Source: an uncultured Flavobacteriales bacterium (lineage in GTDB: Bacteria; Bacteroidota; Bacteroidia; Flavobacteriales; Crocinitomicaceae). From it: DNA of 64,000 bases. The stretch covers positions 186,001-250,000 of the forward strand of contig CAMLHZ010000003.1 in NCBI GenBank assembly GCA_946480085.1, in the 5' to 3' direction. The translations under genes and the position numbers were made by a program. The notes under the pieces are model-generated. The model made no database searches, had not been told where the DNA came from, and saw nothing but the letters and a program-made list of their open reading frames with translations. Shown piece by piece: positions 26,362 through 36,303 of this stretch; position 1 is the first letter of the stretch; every line of letters starts with the position of its first letter.

Positions 26362-28398
26362 TTATTGGGCTTTCATAAGGAAGCTATCCAACCAGTCGAA
26401 GTATTCTCTGTACCATAAAACACCATTTTGAGGTTTGGTAATCCAGTGACCTTCATCCGGGAAATACAAATATTTACTTGGAATGTTTTTGATCTGAAGC
26501 ACTTGGAAAGCCTGCATTCCTTCTGATTCCGGAACCCTGAAATCCTTTCCGCCATGAATTACCATCATTGGTGTATTCCACTTGTCGACCATTTTGTGCG
26601 GACTATTTTTCGCGTACAACTCTTTATTTTCCGGCAACCAGTAAGGTCCGCCAATATCGTGATTCGCGAAGAACATTTCTTCTGTAGTTCCATACCAGCT
26701 TTCCAGGTTGAATAATCCACAATGTGAAACAAAGGTTTTGAATCTATTGTTATGAATTCCGGCTAAATAATAAACCGAATAACCACCGTAAGATGCTCCA
26801 ACAGCTCCTAATCGTTCTTTATCAATTGCCGGAATTTGAGCAACTGAACTGTCAATTGCAACTAAGTAATCGTTCATTGCTTGTCCACCCCAGTCTTTCG
26901 AGATCTGCGCATTCCATTCTTCACCAAAACCAGGTAAACCTCTTCTGTTTGGAGCTACAACGATATAACCGTGAGAAGCCATTACGCGGAAATTCCATCG
27001 ATAGCTGAAATATTGTGAAACGGGACTTTGCGGTCCACCCTGACAATACAAAAGCGCCGGGTATTTCTTCGCTGCGTCGAAATTTGGCGGCATGATTACC
27101 CATGTCAATAGTTTTTTTCCGTCTGTAGTCGTGTACCATTTTTCCTGAACGGAAGGAACTGGATAGTTTTTCAGGATGTCGGCATTGATAGAGGTAATGT
27201 TTTCCATTGACTTCGTCTTCATCGTGTACACCCAAATGTCGGTTGGGTCAATCATCGACTGACGTTCCAAAATCAAACGATCTTTCAGTGCAACAACATT
27301 CACAAAATCGCAAATTTCATTCGTTATCTGCGTAATTTTTCCGGAAGCAACATCTACCTGAAAAACCATTTTACGACCTTTAACTGCTGCTGAAATGAAG
27401 ATAATGTCTTTGCTTGGATGCCAGGTTGCCGATTCAACACTTAAATCCCAGTTCAATGTCAATTCCTTTTCAACACGTGAAGCCAGATCCATAATACGCA
27501 GCTTGTTTTTCGAAGCTTCGTTTCCGTCTTCGTCCATGCTCAACCAAGCCAATGTTTTTCCATTGTAGTTGATCTTAGGTTCCGTATCGTAACCTTTGTG
27601 AGCTGATGTTAGCGTAGTTGTAATGTTATCAACGGTTCTGAAAGCATAGATTTCTGAGTTTGTAGAAACTGCAAATTCTTTTCCAGATTTTTTCTTGGTG
27701 CTGTAGTAAAGAACCGTTCCATCTAAACTCCAGCAAACCGATTCTATTCCGCCAAATGGACCAGTTACAGAAGAGAAGTTTTCTCCGAACATTACATCAC
27801 GTTTTTTTGTGAAAGTCGTTCCGTTTTTCTCATACCAAAAAAGGTGCGGGGCTTCATTTCCCGACCAGGCATTCCAATGTCTGTACATCAAGTTGTCTTC
27901 CACACGTGCTTTTGCCAACGGAAGATCCGGATATTTGTCATACACATCTTCTTTGATCTTTACAGCCTCCAAGGTTGCAAATCGGTTTCCATCTGCGGTC
28001 ATTACAAAACCGTCAATTCCGGTATCACCAAAGTTGTGAAGAATGGTTTTTGTTCCGGCAACCGGATCGTATTTGGATAAATGTGTATTTGAGCCTTCAT
28101 TTTCAAGGAATACCAAATGGTTGGTTGGTGTCCAGTCGATGTTGTAAGCAGAAGAATTCAGGATTTCCTTTTTTTCTTTGGTCGCTAAGTCCATCAGGTA
28201 GTTAACCGTTGTTCCTTTGTTCTTCTCCATTTCGTAAGAAGTAGCCTGGAAAAGGATCCATTTTTCGTTGGGAGAAACTTTTGTTCCACTGATTCTTTTC
28301 AGTTTCCACAAGGTTTCAATGTCGAATTCATTTGATTGTGCGATAGTTAAGTTGGTAAAACCAATAACCATTGCACTCAAGAGTAAAAAATTTCTCAT
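26362..28398 (-). CDS. S9 family (prolyl oligopeptidase-like) peptidase, secreted
   Basis: 678 residues: signal peptide (MRNFLLLSAMVIGFTNLTIAQ), a beta-propeller from about 25 to 420, then the alpha/beta-hydrolase domain with WVIMPPNFDAAKKYPALLYCQGGPQ, nucleophile motif GASYGGYS, the aspartate in HGGKDFRVPESEG and histidine in PDEGHWI. The fold and triad fit acylaminoacyl peptidase or dipeptidyl-peptidase types that trim peptides in the periplasm. The start is the ATG at 28398; the longer in-frame start does not look like a leader. The RND gene begins 42 nt downstream. Confidence 0.92.
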   Translation of the reverse strand: MRNFLLLSAMVIGFTNLTIAQSNEFDIETLWKLKRISGTKVSPNEKWILFQATSYEMEKNKGTTVNYLMDLATKEKKEILNSSAYNIDWTPTNHLVFLENEGSNTHLSKYDPVAGTKTILHNFGDTGIDGFVMTADGNRFATLEAVKIKEDVYDKYPDLPLAKARVEDNLMYRHWNAWSGNEAPHLFWYEKNGTTFTKKRDVMFGENFSSVTGPFGGIESVCWSLDGTVLYYSTKKKSGKEFAVSTNSEIYAFRTVDNITTTLTSAHKGYDTEPKINYNGKTLAWLSMDEDGNEASKNKLRIMDLASRVEKELTLNWDLSVESATWHPSKDIIFISAAVKGRKMVFQVDVASGKITQITNEICDFVNVVALKDRLILERQSMIDPTDIWVYTMKTKSMENITSINADILKNYPVPSVQEKWYTTTDGKKLLTWVIMPPNFDAAKKYPALLYCQGGPQSPVSQYFSYRWNFRVMASHGYIVVAPNRRGLPGFGEEWNAQISKDWGGQAMNDYLVAIDSSVAQIPAIDKERLGAVGASYGGYSVYYLAGIHNNRFKTFVSHCGLFNLESWYGTTEEMFFANHDIGGPYWLPENKELYAKNSPHKMVDKWNTPMMVIHGGKDFRVPESEGMQAFQVLQIKNIPSKYLYFPDEGHWITKPQNGVLWYREYFDWLDSFLMKAQ

Positions 28399-28580
28399 AT
28401 CTTTCAGTCGCAAGTAGGTAAAAATACGGCAAAACGTCAAAAAAGTTCCTGCTAAAGTGAACTTGCTTGCAATTAACTTGTAACAACGACTTAAAGCTTC
28501 CCGAAAAATGAGCCTATTGATGAAATGAACAGCAATTGTTTACTTCAGGCTGATAGTCACATTAAGGATTAAAGATAACT

Positions 28581-29306
28581 ATGAAAAAATCGTTCAAACT
28601 CTTTGTTGATGATCCTTGTCACGAGGATTGGGATAAAATGTCGCCAACTGAGCAGGGAAGGTTTTGTAATTCTTGTCAAAAGGAAGTGATTGATTTTTCA
28701 GGTTTGTCGGATTCAACCATTTTGAAGCTCATCGAACAACATACGGGAAAGGAGGTTTGTGGACAGTTTCAGCCGCAACAGTTGAATAGAACTCTTTATT
28801 CTGGCTATGTTGAGAATTCCGTTTTCAGTTTACGAGCTGTTCTTTTGGGGGCAACAATTACGTCGCTTTTGTCATTGGAAAGTTGTGGTTCCAGCAAAAA
28901 GACTGTGTCGGGCAATATGTGGGTTCATGAATCTCATGAAAGAGTTGGGAATTCTGTTCGACATGAACCAGGTCAATTGCTGGATAGCACACCACTTGAA
29001 ATTCATATTTCCGGTAGTATTGTTGACGCCGCTTCAGGAGAAGGAATTGGAGATGTAAGTATTTCTGTGTTGGATGAAAATGGAAAAGAATTGATTTCCA
29101 AAAAATCGAGATCCAGCGGTGCGTTTAGTTATACTTCGCATGATGGGTCGAACACTTCTCTAGTTGTTTTTTCGAAAGAAGGATACAGAACCATACAGTT
29201 TGCTCCTGATCAACTTCCGATGGAAATGGGGAAAATTAAAATTCAGATGGTTAAGCAGAGTATGATTAGAGGTCGTATTTCTACTGGTAGTAACGTTAAG
29301 TTTTAA
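28581..29306 (+). CDS. Four-cysteine N-terminal / carboxypeptidase-regulatory-like protein, paralogue 1
   Basis: 241 residues. N-terminal domain with DPCHEDWDKM, GRFCNSCQKEVIDFS and EVCGQF (cysteines 13, 29, 32, 60), then a hydrophobic stretch (about 82-99) ending SLESCG, which looks like an internal lipobox, then a CarboxypepD_reg-like beta-sandwich (ISGSIVDAASGEGIGDVSIS...). The family is common in Bacteroidota but has no name or function known to me. The cysteines could bind a metal. First of three adjacent paralogues; the next gene overlaps its stop by one base (TAATG). Confidence 0.75.
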   Translation: MKKSFKLFVDDPCHEDWDKMSPTEQGRFCNSCQKEVIDFSGLSDSTILKLIEQHTGKEVCGQFQPQQLNRTLYSGYVENSVFSLRAVLLGATITSLLSLESCGSSKKTVSGNMWVHESHERVGNSVRHEPGQLLDSTPLEIHISGSIVDAASGEGIGDVSISVLDENGKELISKKSRSSGAFSYTSHDGSNTSLVVFSKEGYRTIQFAPDQLPMEMGKIKIQMVKQSMIRGRISTGSNVKF

Positions 29307-29920
29307 TGATGGATTTAATAGAATTACAATTACAATGTTCCAAACAGTGGAGCGATATGAAGCCAACAAGTGAAGGCGGTTTTTGCGAAACCTGTTCAAC
29401 AAATTTGGTTGATTTTACACGTTTTTCCAATCATGAAATTCATCAATATCTTGAAGTTAATCAAGGTAAAAAGACATGTGGAAAGTTTACAAAGTCTCAG
29501 TTGAGCTTGAATAGTCCTGCATTGTTTGAGCCGTTGGCACAGTTTAGTTTGAAAGCCGTAATTCTTGGTCTTGTGTTCAGTTCAGCGATGTCTTTCGATG
29601 TAAAAGCTGAATCAAGCGAAGTGTTAGGTGGAACTCTGCACGTTTTAAATAATACGTTGATTATTAATTCCCAGTTGAAAGTTGTTGGATCTGATGGGAA
29701 AACAGCTGTTCCGCTTGCGAAGATTACCTTAATAAGTGTCAACGGAATTCCATTGGAAACAGTTTATTCCATGCTGGACGGCAAATTTAATTTTACGAAT
29801 GTTTCTATAGGGGAGATTTACACTATTAAGATTGAGGCTGATGGATACAAGAGTAAAACGGTGGTTTACACTTTTGATAGAGAACATAATTTGGGGCCGA
29901 TTCGTTTAACAAAGAAATAG
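29306..29920 (+). CDS. Four-cysteine N-terminal / carboxypeptidase-regulatory-like protein, paralogue 2
   Basis: 204 residues with the same plan as its neighbours: LQCSKQWSDM, GGFCETCSTNLVDFT and KTCGKF (cysteines 11, 27, 30, 58), a hydrophobic helix (about 80-96) that ends MSFDVKAES rather than in a cysteine, and a beta-sandwich (LKVVGSDGKTAVPLAKITLISVNG...). So this copy may be cleaved by signal peptidase I or stay anchored, unlike copies 1 and 3. The histidine after the first cysteine is replaced. Two ATGs in a row at the start; either may be used. Confidence 0.72.
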   Translation: MMDLIELQLQCSKQWSDMKPTSEGGFCETCSTNLVDFTRFSNHEIHQYLEVNQGKKTCGKFTKSQLSLNSPALFEPLAQFSLKAVILGLVFSSAMSFDVKAESSEVLGGTLHVLNNTLIINSQLKVVGSDGKTAVPLAKITLISVNGIPLETVYSMLDGKFNFTNVSIGEIYTIKIEADGYKSKTVVYTFDREHNLGPIRLTKK

Positions 29921-29926
29921 TTGACC

Positions 29927-30670
29927 ATGAGAAACAAATCATTCAAGCTAAACATCAATGAACCTTGTCATGAAGACTGGGGGAAAATGACTCTGAACGA
30001 ACAAGGTCGTTTTTGTGATTCTTGTGCAAAGCCTGTTGTGGATTTCTCAAAGTCGACGGATATTGAGATCATTCAGTTTTTAGAAGCGCATAAAGGACAA
30101 AAAACCTGCGGTCGATTTAAAGCAACGCAGCTGGATAGGCCAATTCATCGTCCGTATGCTGAGCAATCGTATTCGAATTTCAGTTTAAGAGCAGCTGTTC
30201 TTGGTGCAACTTTAACTTCGTTATTGGCTTTGGAGAGTTGTAAGTCAGACGAACCGATTATGATGGGAGACGTTGCGGCAGTGAACACTACAGAGCAACC
30301 CGCGAATTGTGTTAAACCAATTGAATACGAATATACAAAAGGAGAAGTTGCGATTCAGGAATACGACCATACACAAGAGAAACTAATGTCGGGAATCATA
30401 ATGGATGGTGCTGGAAACAAGATTGAAAAAGCCAAACTGACTATTTTCAATGAAGGTGGGGTTGAAATAGGTAAAACGACTGCGAAAACAGATGGTTCAT
30501 TCCGCTTAGAACTGAATTGGGAAAAGAAGCCTGGTTATGTACAGGTGGAAGCCGATGATTATGAACCGCTCAACATTTATTTGAAGCGAACGGAAGTGTT
30601 ACAAGAAATGAAGGTTGTGCTGAAGGAGGCAGTAATGATTAAAGGTGATATTGATGTGAGAGAGGAATGA
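29927..30670 (+). CDS. Four-cysteine N-terminal / carboxypeptidase-regulatory-like protein, paralogue 3
   Basis: 247 residues: EPCHEDWGKM, GRFCDSCAKPVVDFS and KTCGRF (cysteines 14, 30, 33, 61), hydrophobic stretch (about 84-100) ending ALESCKSDE, and a beta-sandwich beginning LMSGIIMDGAGNKIEKAKLTIFNEGG. Closest in sequence to paralogue 1. The ATG at 29927 follows the previous stop by 6 nt; the in-frame TTG two codons earlier is not needed. Confidence 0.75.
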   Translation: MRNKSFKLNINEPCHEDWGKMTLNEQGRFCDSCAKPVVDFSKSTDIEIIQFLEAHKGQKTCGRFKATQLDRPIHRPYAEQSYSNFSLRAAVLGATLTSLLALESCKSDEPIMMGDVAAVNTTEQPANCVKPIEYEYTKGEVAIQEYDHTQEKLMSGIIMDGAGNKIEKAKLTIFNEGGVEIGKTTAKTDGSFRLELNWEKKPGYVQVEADDYEPLNIYLKRTEVLQEMKVVLKEAVMIKGDIDVREE

Positions 30671-30691
30671 GACCTTTCACTTCTTAATAAA

Positions 30692-30722
30692 TTTGTGCTT
30701 TAAGAATATTCGGTTAGATTTG
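30692..30722 (+). promoter_or_regulatory. Promoter of the broken subtilase gene
   Basis: TTTG (30692-30695), a 19-nt spacer and TAGATTTG (30715-30722) match the Bacteroidota consensus; the ATG is 21 nt further on. The promoter looks intact although the gene is interrupted. Confidence 0.55.
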
Positions 30723-30743
30723 CTGTAACCTTACAGACACTTT

Positions 30744-33179
30744 ATGAAATTTCTCACCACTATTCTGGCAGTAATGTTACTGTTCCAAGCGAAAACTCAA
30801 ACCATTTTAGTACGCGTTCATCCCAGTCTCGTTGATCTGACCATTACTGAGCCGAGCTCATCTCATGAGTTAACATTTCAAACCGTTTTTAATGAAAATG
30901 GCAGACTCGTTTTCCAGCATTATCTTGCTGCGAATCCTGATTTTTCGGATTTGGGCGACTTCAAAGTTCGTCGGGTTTTTACCAATCTGTCCTGGAAAGA
31001 CTCGTTGACTGTATCGAGAAGTGGAGAAACAATTAATATTCCACCTTTTTGGGCAACATTTGCGCTGGATAACGTGAAGAGCACTATTTCTACAAAACTG
31101 CTCAGCTCTTTGCAGTCTGCGAATACATGGGTAGATTACGCAGAGTATGCGCCTGAAATTCTGCAGTTGTCAACTCCAAATGATGAGTTCTTTCCTTAAC
31201 AATATAGTTTGGTATACAATCCTACTATCCCGAATGCGAATATTCACGCAGAAGAAGCATGGGATATTGAAACAGGAAGATCATTTGTGAAAATTGGCGT
31301 GATTGATTCAGGAATTGATACACTCCATGATGATGTAAAAGCACTTTTTGGTGGAATTTACAATACTCAGCCAGTAAACGGAGATTGGGGATCGGGAATC
31401 GATTTCCATGGAACAGCAGTCGCGAGTATTATAGGTGCCAAACGTAATAATGAAAAAGGAATAGCCGGAGTTGCCGGTGGAGATGGAACCGAAGGTTCAG
31501 GTGTAAGTTTAATAGATTTGAAGTACGATCATTATTCGCAGGATGTAACTCTCTTATTGATGGCAACGATTGATGCATCACGAAGTGTTGGAACATATTA
31601 GAGTTGGGGAGAATATGACGATTCAAATGGTGACCCAATACCTTATCTGGAGACTGCTCCCGGTTTTGGTGTTAATACATTAAATCACAGCTATACCATA
31701 AGAGCTGAGATTCCAACAGCGGTTGGAGAAGGAAAAAATGAAACGGACCCAATAATTATTGATGTTGGAACCTGTGATTTATGCAGAGAAACGTTTTTAT
31801 TTTCTTTTAGATGCGGAGTTGTGAACGTGGTTGCAAGAGGAAATACAAACGTGCTGGAACCCGATGTAAATGGTAATATTGATTCGACTGCAGAGGAAGG
31901 TTATTATCCTCAATCTTTTAATGATAGTTGGATTATTTCTGTGGGAGCCAGTGGCTACGATGGAACAACTATCAGAGGAAATGTGAATCAGGGGTATTGG
32001 GATGAGATCAATGGCTTTGCATCTGTTTATGGTGGTCATATGGACCTAATCGCTCCAGGTTCTGACAGTATTGTTAGAGCAGCCAAATACATTGACAACT
32101 CCAGTACTTATGATTGGTTTAATGGAACAAGTGCCGCAGCGCCTCATGTTTCAGGAACTGTTGGCCTGCTACAGAGCTACTATAACCGTGATTGCTATGC
32201 CAATCAAAATTTGACCATTGAAGATGTGGAGTACATACTGGAACATAGCGCCACTGATGTTTTAGATGTTGGTTATGATGAAATTTCTGCTCACGGAAGA
32301 CTCAATGCTTATGAGGCTTTAAAAATGATTGAATATCCTATTAAACAATTTGTGCACCCCACAAACATTGTTGATACTTCTGTTCTCTCAAGAGATACCA
32401 TTGCAATGCATTATGAGTTTGCATACAGTAATCTCAATTGGGGGCCGATCTCCAGTAACTTTCTACCGTTTACTAATAGTTACTATCAAGTCGAGCGCTT
32501 GAAATACCAAGCCAAATATGACTTTTCGAATTATTTGACCTCAGAAACCACGATTAATGCCATTTTTCCGCTTTTCAGTAAAAGCAATGCCTTGCGATTT
32601 ATTGACGATACCGTAAGTCATCCCATTTCCGGTTGGATCTATGATTATTTAGATGTTCATCCTTATGTGAATATAACAGATATTGACACCGTAAACGGAT
32701 TACTAACTACCGAAGGTTATTATTATCATTTTATCGCTCAGTACGATGATGAAAACGTCTTTGACATAGATGAAAATTCACCAATCGATTACTGGTATCC
32801 CGTGAATCCTATGATCAGTGGTGTAAAACTTCCTGTTTCCATTTATCTCACAGATTCTACCTTAACAGGCTCATATGATGCTTCAGTGCCTTATGATTCA
32901 CTCAATCCTCCATATGACACGCATTTGGGGTCCACCTCTTCTTTAGAAAAACTTCTAAAAGTGTTTCCAAATCCCTCAACCGACCAATTCATGGTGGAGC
33001 TTCCTTACCTTGGAAACAAACAGCTTCAAGTAGTTGATCTTTCGGGGAAAGAACTCTTCTCTATCACTACTTCAGATGAAAAATATCGATTAAATCTCAA
33101 CCATTTTGCAGCAGGAACGTTTATCTTGCATGTAAATACGGAACAGGGAATGTACGTAACCAAATTATTGAAATTATGA
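30744..33179 (+). pseudogene. Subtilisin-like (S8) protease with T9SS domain, two in-frame stops
   Basis: One frame runs through 812 codons, broken only by TAA (31197-31199) and TAG (31599-31601), with no frameshift. Part 1 is a signal peptide and propeptide-like region (MKFLTTILAVMLLFQAKTQ). Part 2 has the catalytic Asp in KIGVIDSGID (31305) and His in DFHGTAVASI (31407). Part 3 has the oxyanion Asn in ARGNTN and catalytic Ser in NGTSAAAPHVSG (32130), a beta-domain, and a T9SS type A C-terminus (FPNPSTDQFMVEL...VTKLLKL). All catalytic residues survive, so the stops are recent, are sequencing errors, or are read through. The next gene overlaps the end by 4 nt. Confidence 0.8.
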
Positions 33180-34399
33180 AAACCGTCCTTTTTTGTGTTA
33201 TTAGTTTGGTTGGCTTGAATTTACAAGCCCAAACCTGGACAACGTTGAATACAGTACAAATGGGCAATGCCCAGGCAAATCCCGGTTTTAAGTTAGATGT
33301 CTATCGTAACGATTTATGGTATTACGCATCAACCAATCAGTACAAAGTGTCTTGTTTTCATTTGAATGATGGGTCAATTGATTTGATAGATCTATACAAT
33401 CCCCAAGTGATTACAGCTGACTACGATGTTGCGTTTACTCCAGCTTCACGATTTTTAATGTCTTTTGGGAGTGGACTGTATAAAATAAATGCGGATTATT
33501 CTTTAACAAATAAATATTTTGCAAATTATAATTCGGACATATTTCAAAATGGTGACACAATATATATGGCACTTTATGGGCCAGAATATTTAGCCTATAC
33601 GGAAAATGGAAGCATTACGCATCAAAAGAGTTTTCGAAATGTATGCGCTAAAGGTTCCATACTTTATCCGAGTTTTTTTATTAATGGTTCATTGCAAAAG
33701 TATACAGGCGTTTCAACTGATGGCTATGAAGATTATTCTTCAATTGACAACGAATACCTCTGTGGGCAATTCAATGATATTAAATTTTCACCTTATACAG
33801 ACACCGTTTATGTAGCTTGTGCAGCTGGTATTTCAATTGGGTACAATTATGATTTTGTGGATTCAATAACACCAGATAATACTACGAATATGCCATCTGC
33901 AAATGTATTGGAGTTTGAATTTGATCTGGAGAACAGGATTTGGGCTTGCTTTGCAGACACAAACGGAGATGCTTTTGCCATTGCACGTTTAGATGGCGAT
34001 ACCTGGACCAATTACTACGATGTAAACAATTCACCCATTACTTTTGGAACTTATAAAGGAATGGAAATTGACACTACGGGAAACTTATGGGTGGCAGCTA
34101 CTTCAAAAACGTATTTACTAGATTTAGGAGAAACACCACTTTGGCTAGCTACAAGTGAACTAAAAGAAGAGCAGATTAGTCTATCCCCGAATCCAGCATT
34201 GGAAGCATGTGAACTTGCTTTTCCCAATTCGGAGAAACGAAGTATTTCTATTGTAACTATTGAAGGACAACTGCTACAAACATATATAAGTCAGACAAAT
34301 CTATTCACCATTGATTTCAAAAACTTAGCAAAAGGAAATTATTTGATGGTGATTGAGTCAGAGAACGAAAAAACGGTGAAGAAATTTGTGAAATTGTAG
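33176..34399 (+). CDS. T9SS-secreted propeller-like protein
   Basis: 407 residues: signal peptide (MKTVLFCVISLVGLNLQAQ), a beta-rich body with blade-like segments (NRIWACFADTNGDAFAIARL, GNLWVAATSKTYLLDLG) as in two-component-regulator-type propellers, and a T9SS type A sorting domain (ISLSPNPALEACELAF ... NLAKGNYLMVIESENEKTVKKFVKL). Probably surface-exposed or released; no activity assigned. Its ATG overlaps the stop of the interrupted protease (ATGA), so the two form one transcription unit and stops in the protease could reduce its translation. Confidence 0.78.
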   Translation: MKTVLFCVISLVGLNLQAQTWTTLNTVQMGNAQANPGFKLDVYRNDLWYYASTNQYKVSCFHLNDGSIDLIDLYNPQVITADYDVAFTPASRFLMSFGSGLYKINADYSLTNKYFANYNSDIFQNGDTIYMALYGPEYLAYTENGSITHQKSFRNVCAKGSILYPSFFINGSLQKYTGVSTDGYEDYSSIDNEYLCGQFNDIKFSPYTDTVYVACAAGISIGYNYDFVDSITPDNTTNMPSANVLEFEFDLENRIWACFADTNGDAFAIARLDGDTWTNYYDVNNSPITFGTYKGMEIDTTGNLWVAATSKTYLLDLGETPLWLATSELKEEQISLSPNPALEACELAFPNSEKRSISIVTIEGQLLQTYISQTNLFTIDFKNLAKGNYLMVIESENEKTVKKFVKL

Positions 34400-34410
34400 A
34401 AGACATAAAA

Positions 34411-34441
34411 GAAGGGCTGATAATTATCAGCCCTTCTTTTT
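34411..34441. terminator. Perfect bidirectional terminator
   Basis: The half GAAGGGCTGATAA and its exact complement form a 26-bp perfect palindrome, with AAAA before and TTTTT after. It separates the convergent T9SS gene and glmS. Confidence 0.92.
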
Positions 34442-34457
34442 AATTCTATATTTTAAT

Positions 34458-36302
34458 TTACTCCACCGTTACCGATTTCGCTAAATTTCTTGGTTGATCA
34501 ACGTTACAACCTCTCATTACCGCAATGTGGTAACTCAATAATTGCAATGGAATTGTTGCCAATAAAGGAACCAAATGCTCGTCTGTTTCCGGGATTTCAA
34601 TTACGTGGTCAGCCATTGCTTTTACTTCCGTATCACCTTCTGTTACAATTGCAATGATTTTTCCTTTACGCGCTTTTACTTCCTGGATGTTGCTTACTAC
34701 TTTTTCGTAAGAAGTGCCTTTTGTAGCAATTACAAATACAGGCATTTCTTCATCGATAAGTGCAATTGGTCCGTGTTTCATTTCTGCAGCTGGATAACCC
34801 TCAGCGTGGATGTATGAAATCTCTTTCAATTTCAACGCACCCTCCAAAGCAACAGGGAATGAACTTCCTCTTCCTAAATAGAGCGCATTTGTTGCGTCTT
34901 TATAAATGGCCGAGATACGCTCAATATTTGCATTTCCTTCCAACACCTTTTTTACTTTTTCCGGAATAACTTCCAGTTCAGTAAGCATGGTGTGGTATTT
35001 AGAATTGCTGATTGTTCCTTTTTTGTGAGCCAAACGAAGTGCCATCAATGTAAGAACAGTAACCTGAGCAGTAAATGCTTTTGTTGAAGCCACTCCAATT
35101 TCTGGTCCAGCGTGTGTGTAAGAACCTGCATCTGTAATACGTGAGATGGATGAACCAACTACGTTACAAATTCCAAGGATAGTCGCACCTTTCTGTTTTG
35201 CCAACTCAAGAGCTGCTAAAGTATCCGCAGTTTCTCCAGATTGTGAAACAGCAATTACAATATCGTTTTCGTTAATGATCGGATTACGGTATCTGAATTC
35301 AGAAGCGTATTCTACCTCAACATTAATTCTGGCTAAGTCTTCGAATAAATATTCACCAACCATACAAGCGTGCCATGATGTACCACATGCAATCATAATG
35401 ATGCGTTGTGCCTGAATCATTTTCTGCTCATATTCCTTAATTCCACCAAGTTTCACCCAGCCTTCTTCAGCGTTCAAACGACCACGGAAACAATCCTGAA
35501 TAGATCTTGGTTGCTCGTGGATTTCTTTCAACATGAAGTGCTCGTATCCACCTTTTTCCAAAGCTTCCAATTGCAGCTCCAAGGCTTGAACGTATGGTGT
35601 TTTCTCCTGATTGCGAAGATTGGTGATTTTCAAACCATCGTTGATGTCTAAAATAGCCAGTTCTTCATCTTCCAGGTACACTACCTGATTCGTGTATTCA
35701 ATAATTGGTGTAGCGTCCGATGCACAGAAAAACTCGTTGTCTTTTCCTAAACCTACAACTAGCGGCGAACTCTTGCGAGCGGCAACCAATTGATTAGGGT
35801 AATCCTGGTGAAGAACAACAATTGCGTACGCTCCAACTACATTCAGTAATGCAATTCGAACGGCTTCTGCCAATTCAACTTTTTCTGTTTTGATGATATC
35901 ATCGATCAAGTGAACCAATACTTCTGTATCCGTATCACTTTTAAATTCGTAACCGCGAGCCACTAATTCCTCTTTCAACGAATTGTAGTTCTCAAAAATT
36001 CCGTTGTGAATCAAAGCAATCTTACCATCACCTGAGAAATGCGGGTGAGCGTTAACATCGTTTGGTGGACCATGTGTCGCCCAACGTGTATGGCCAATTC
36101 CAGAGGTTCCAGAAATGTCTTTACCTTCTGTAAATTCTTCCAGATTGGCAACTTTCCCTTGACGTTTAAAAATAGCCAGCTTGTTGTTTTGCTGTAACGC
36201 TATCCCTGCACTGTCATATCCACGATATTCCAGTCGTTTCAAACCTTTAACGATAATCGGGTAGGCCTGTTTAGGTCCAATATATGCTACAATTCCACAC
36301 AT
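34458..36302 (-). CDS. glmS: Glutamine-fructose-6-phosphate aminotransferase (isomerizing)
   Basis: Makes glucosamine-6-phosphate for peptidoglycan and LPS. 614 residues: class II glutaminase domain with catalytic Cys2 (MCGIVAYIG), RLEYRGYDSAG, GHTRWATHG and HNG; then two SIS sugar-isomerase domains with CGTSWHA, SQSGETADT, AEGYPAAEMKHGPIALI and the C-terminal RNLAKSVTVE. Complete. It lies at the end of a minus-strand unit with the GT5-like and DUF4270 genes, each 1-2 nt apart. Confidence 0.97.
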   Translation of the reverse strand: MCGIVAYIGPKQAYPIIVKGLKRLEYRGYDSAGIALQQNNKLAIFKRQGKVANLEEFTEGKDISGTSGIGHTRWATHGPPNDVNAHPHFSGDGKIALIHNGIFENYNSLKEELVARGYEFKSDTDTEVLVHLIDDIIKTEKVELAEAVRIALLNVVGAYAIVVLHQDYPNQLVAARKSSPLVVGLGKDNEFFCASDATPIIEYTNQVVYLEDEELAILDINDGLKITNLRNQEKTPYVQALELQLEALEKGGYEHFMLKEIHEQPRSIQDCFRGRLNAEEGWVKLGGIKEYEQKMIQAQRIIMIACGTSWHACMVGEYLFEDLARINVEVEYASEFRYRNPIINENDIVIAVSQSGETADTLAALELAKQKGATILGICNVVGSSISRITDAGSYTHAGPEIGVASTKAFTAQVTVLTLMALRLAHKKGTISNSKYHTMLTELEVIPEKVKKVLEGNANIERISAIYKDATNALYLGRGSSFPVALEGALKLKEISYIHAEGYPAAEMKHGPIALIDEEMPVFVIATKGTSYEKVVSNIQEVKARKGKIIAIVTEGDTEVKAMADHVIEIPETDEHLVPLLATIPLQLLSYHIAVMRGCNVDQPRNLAKSVTVE

Positions 36303-36303
36303 A

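Noticed and set aside
30744..33179. Frameshift as the cause of the broken subtilase
   Set aside because: All three pieces are in the same reading phase; only the two stop codons interrupt it.
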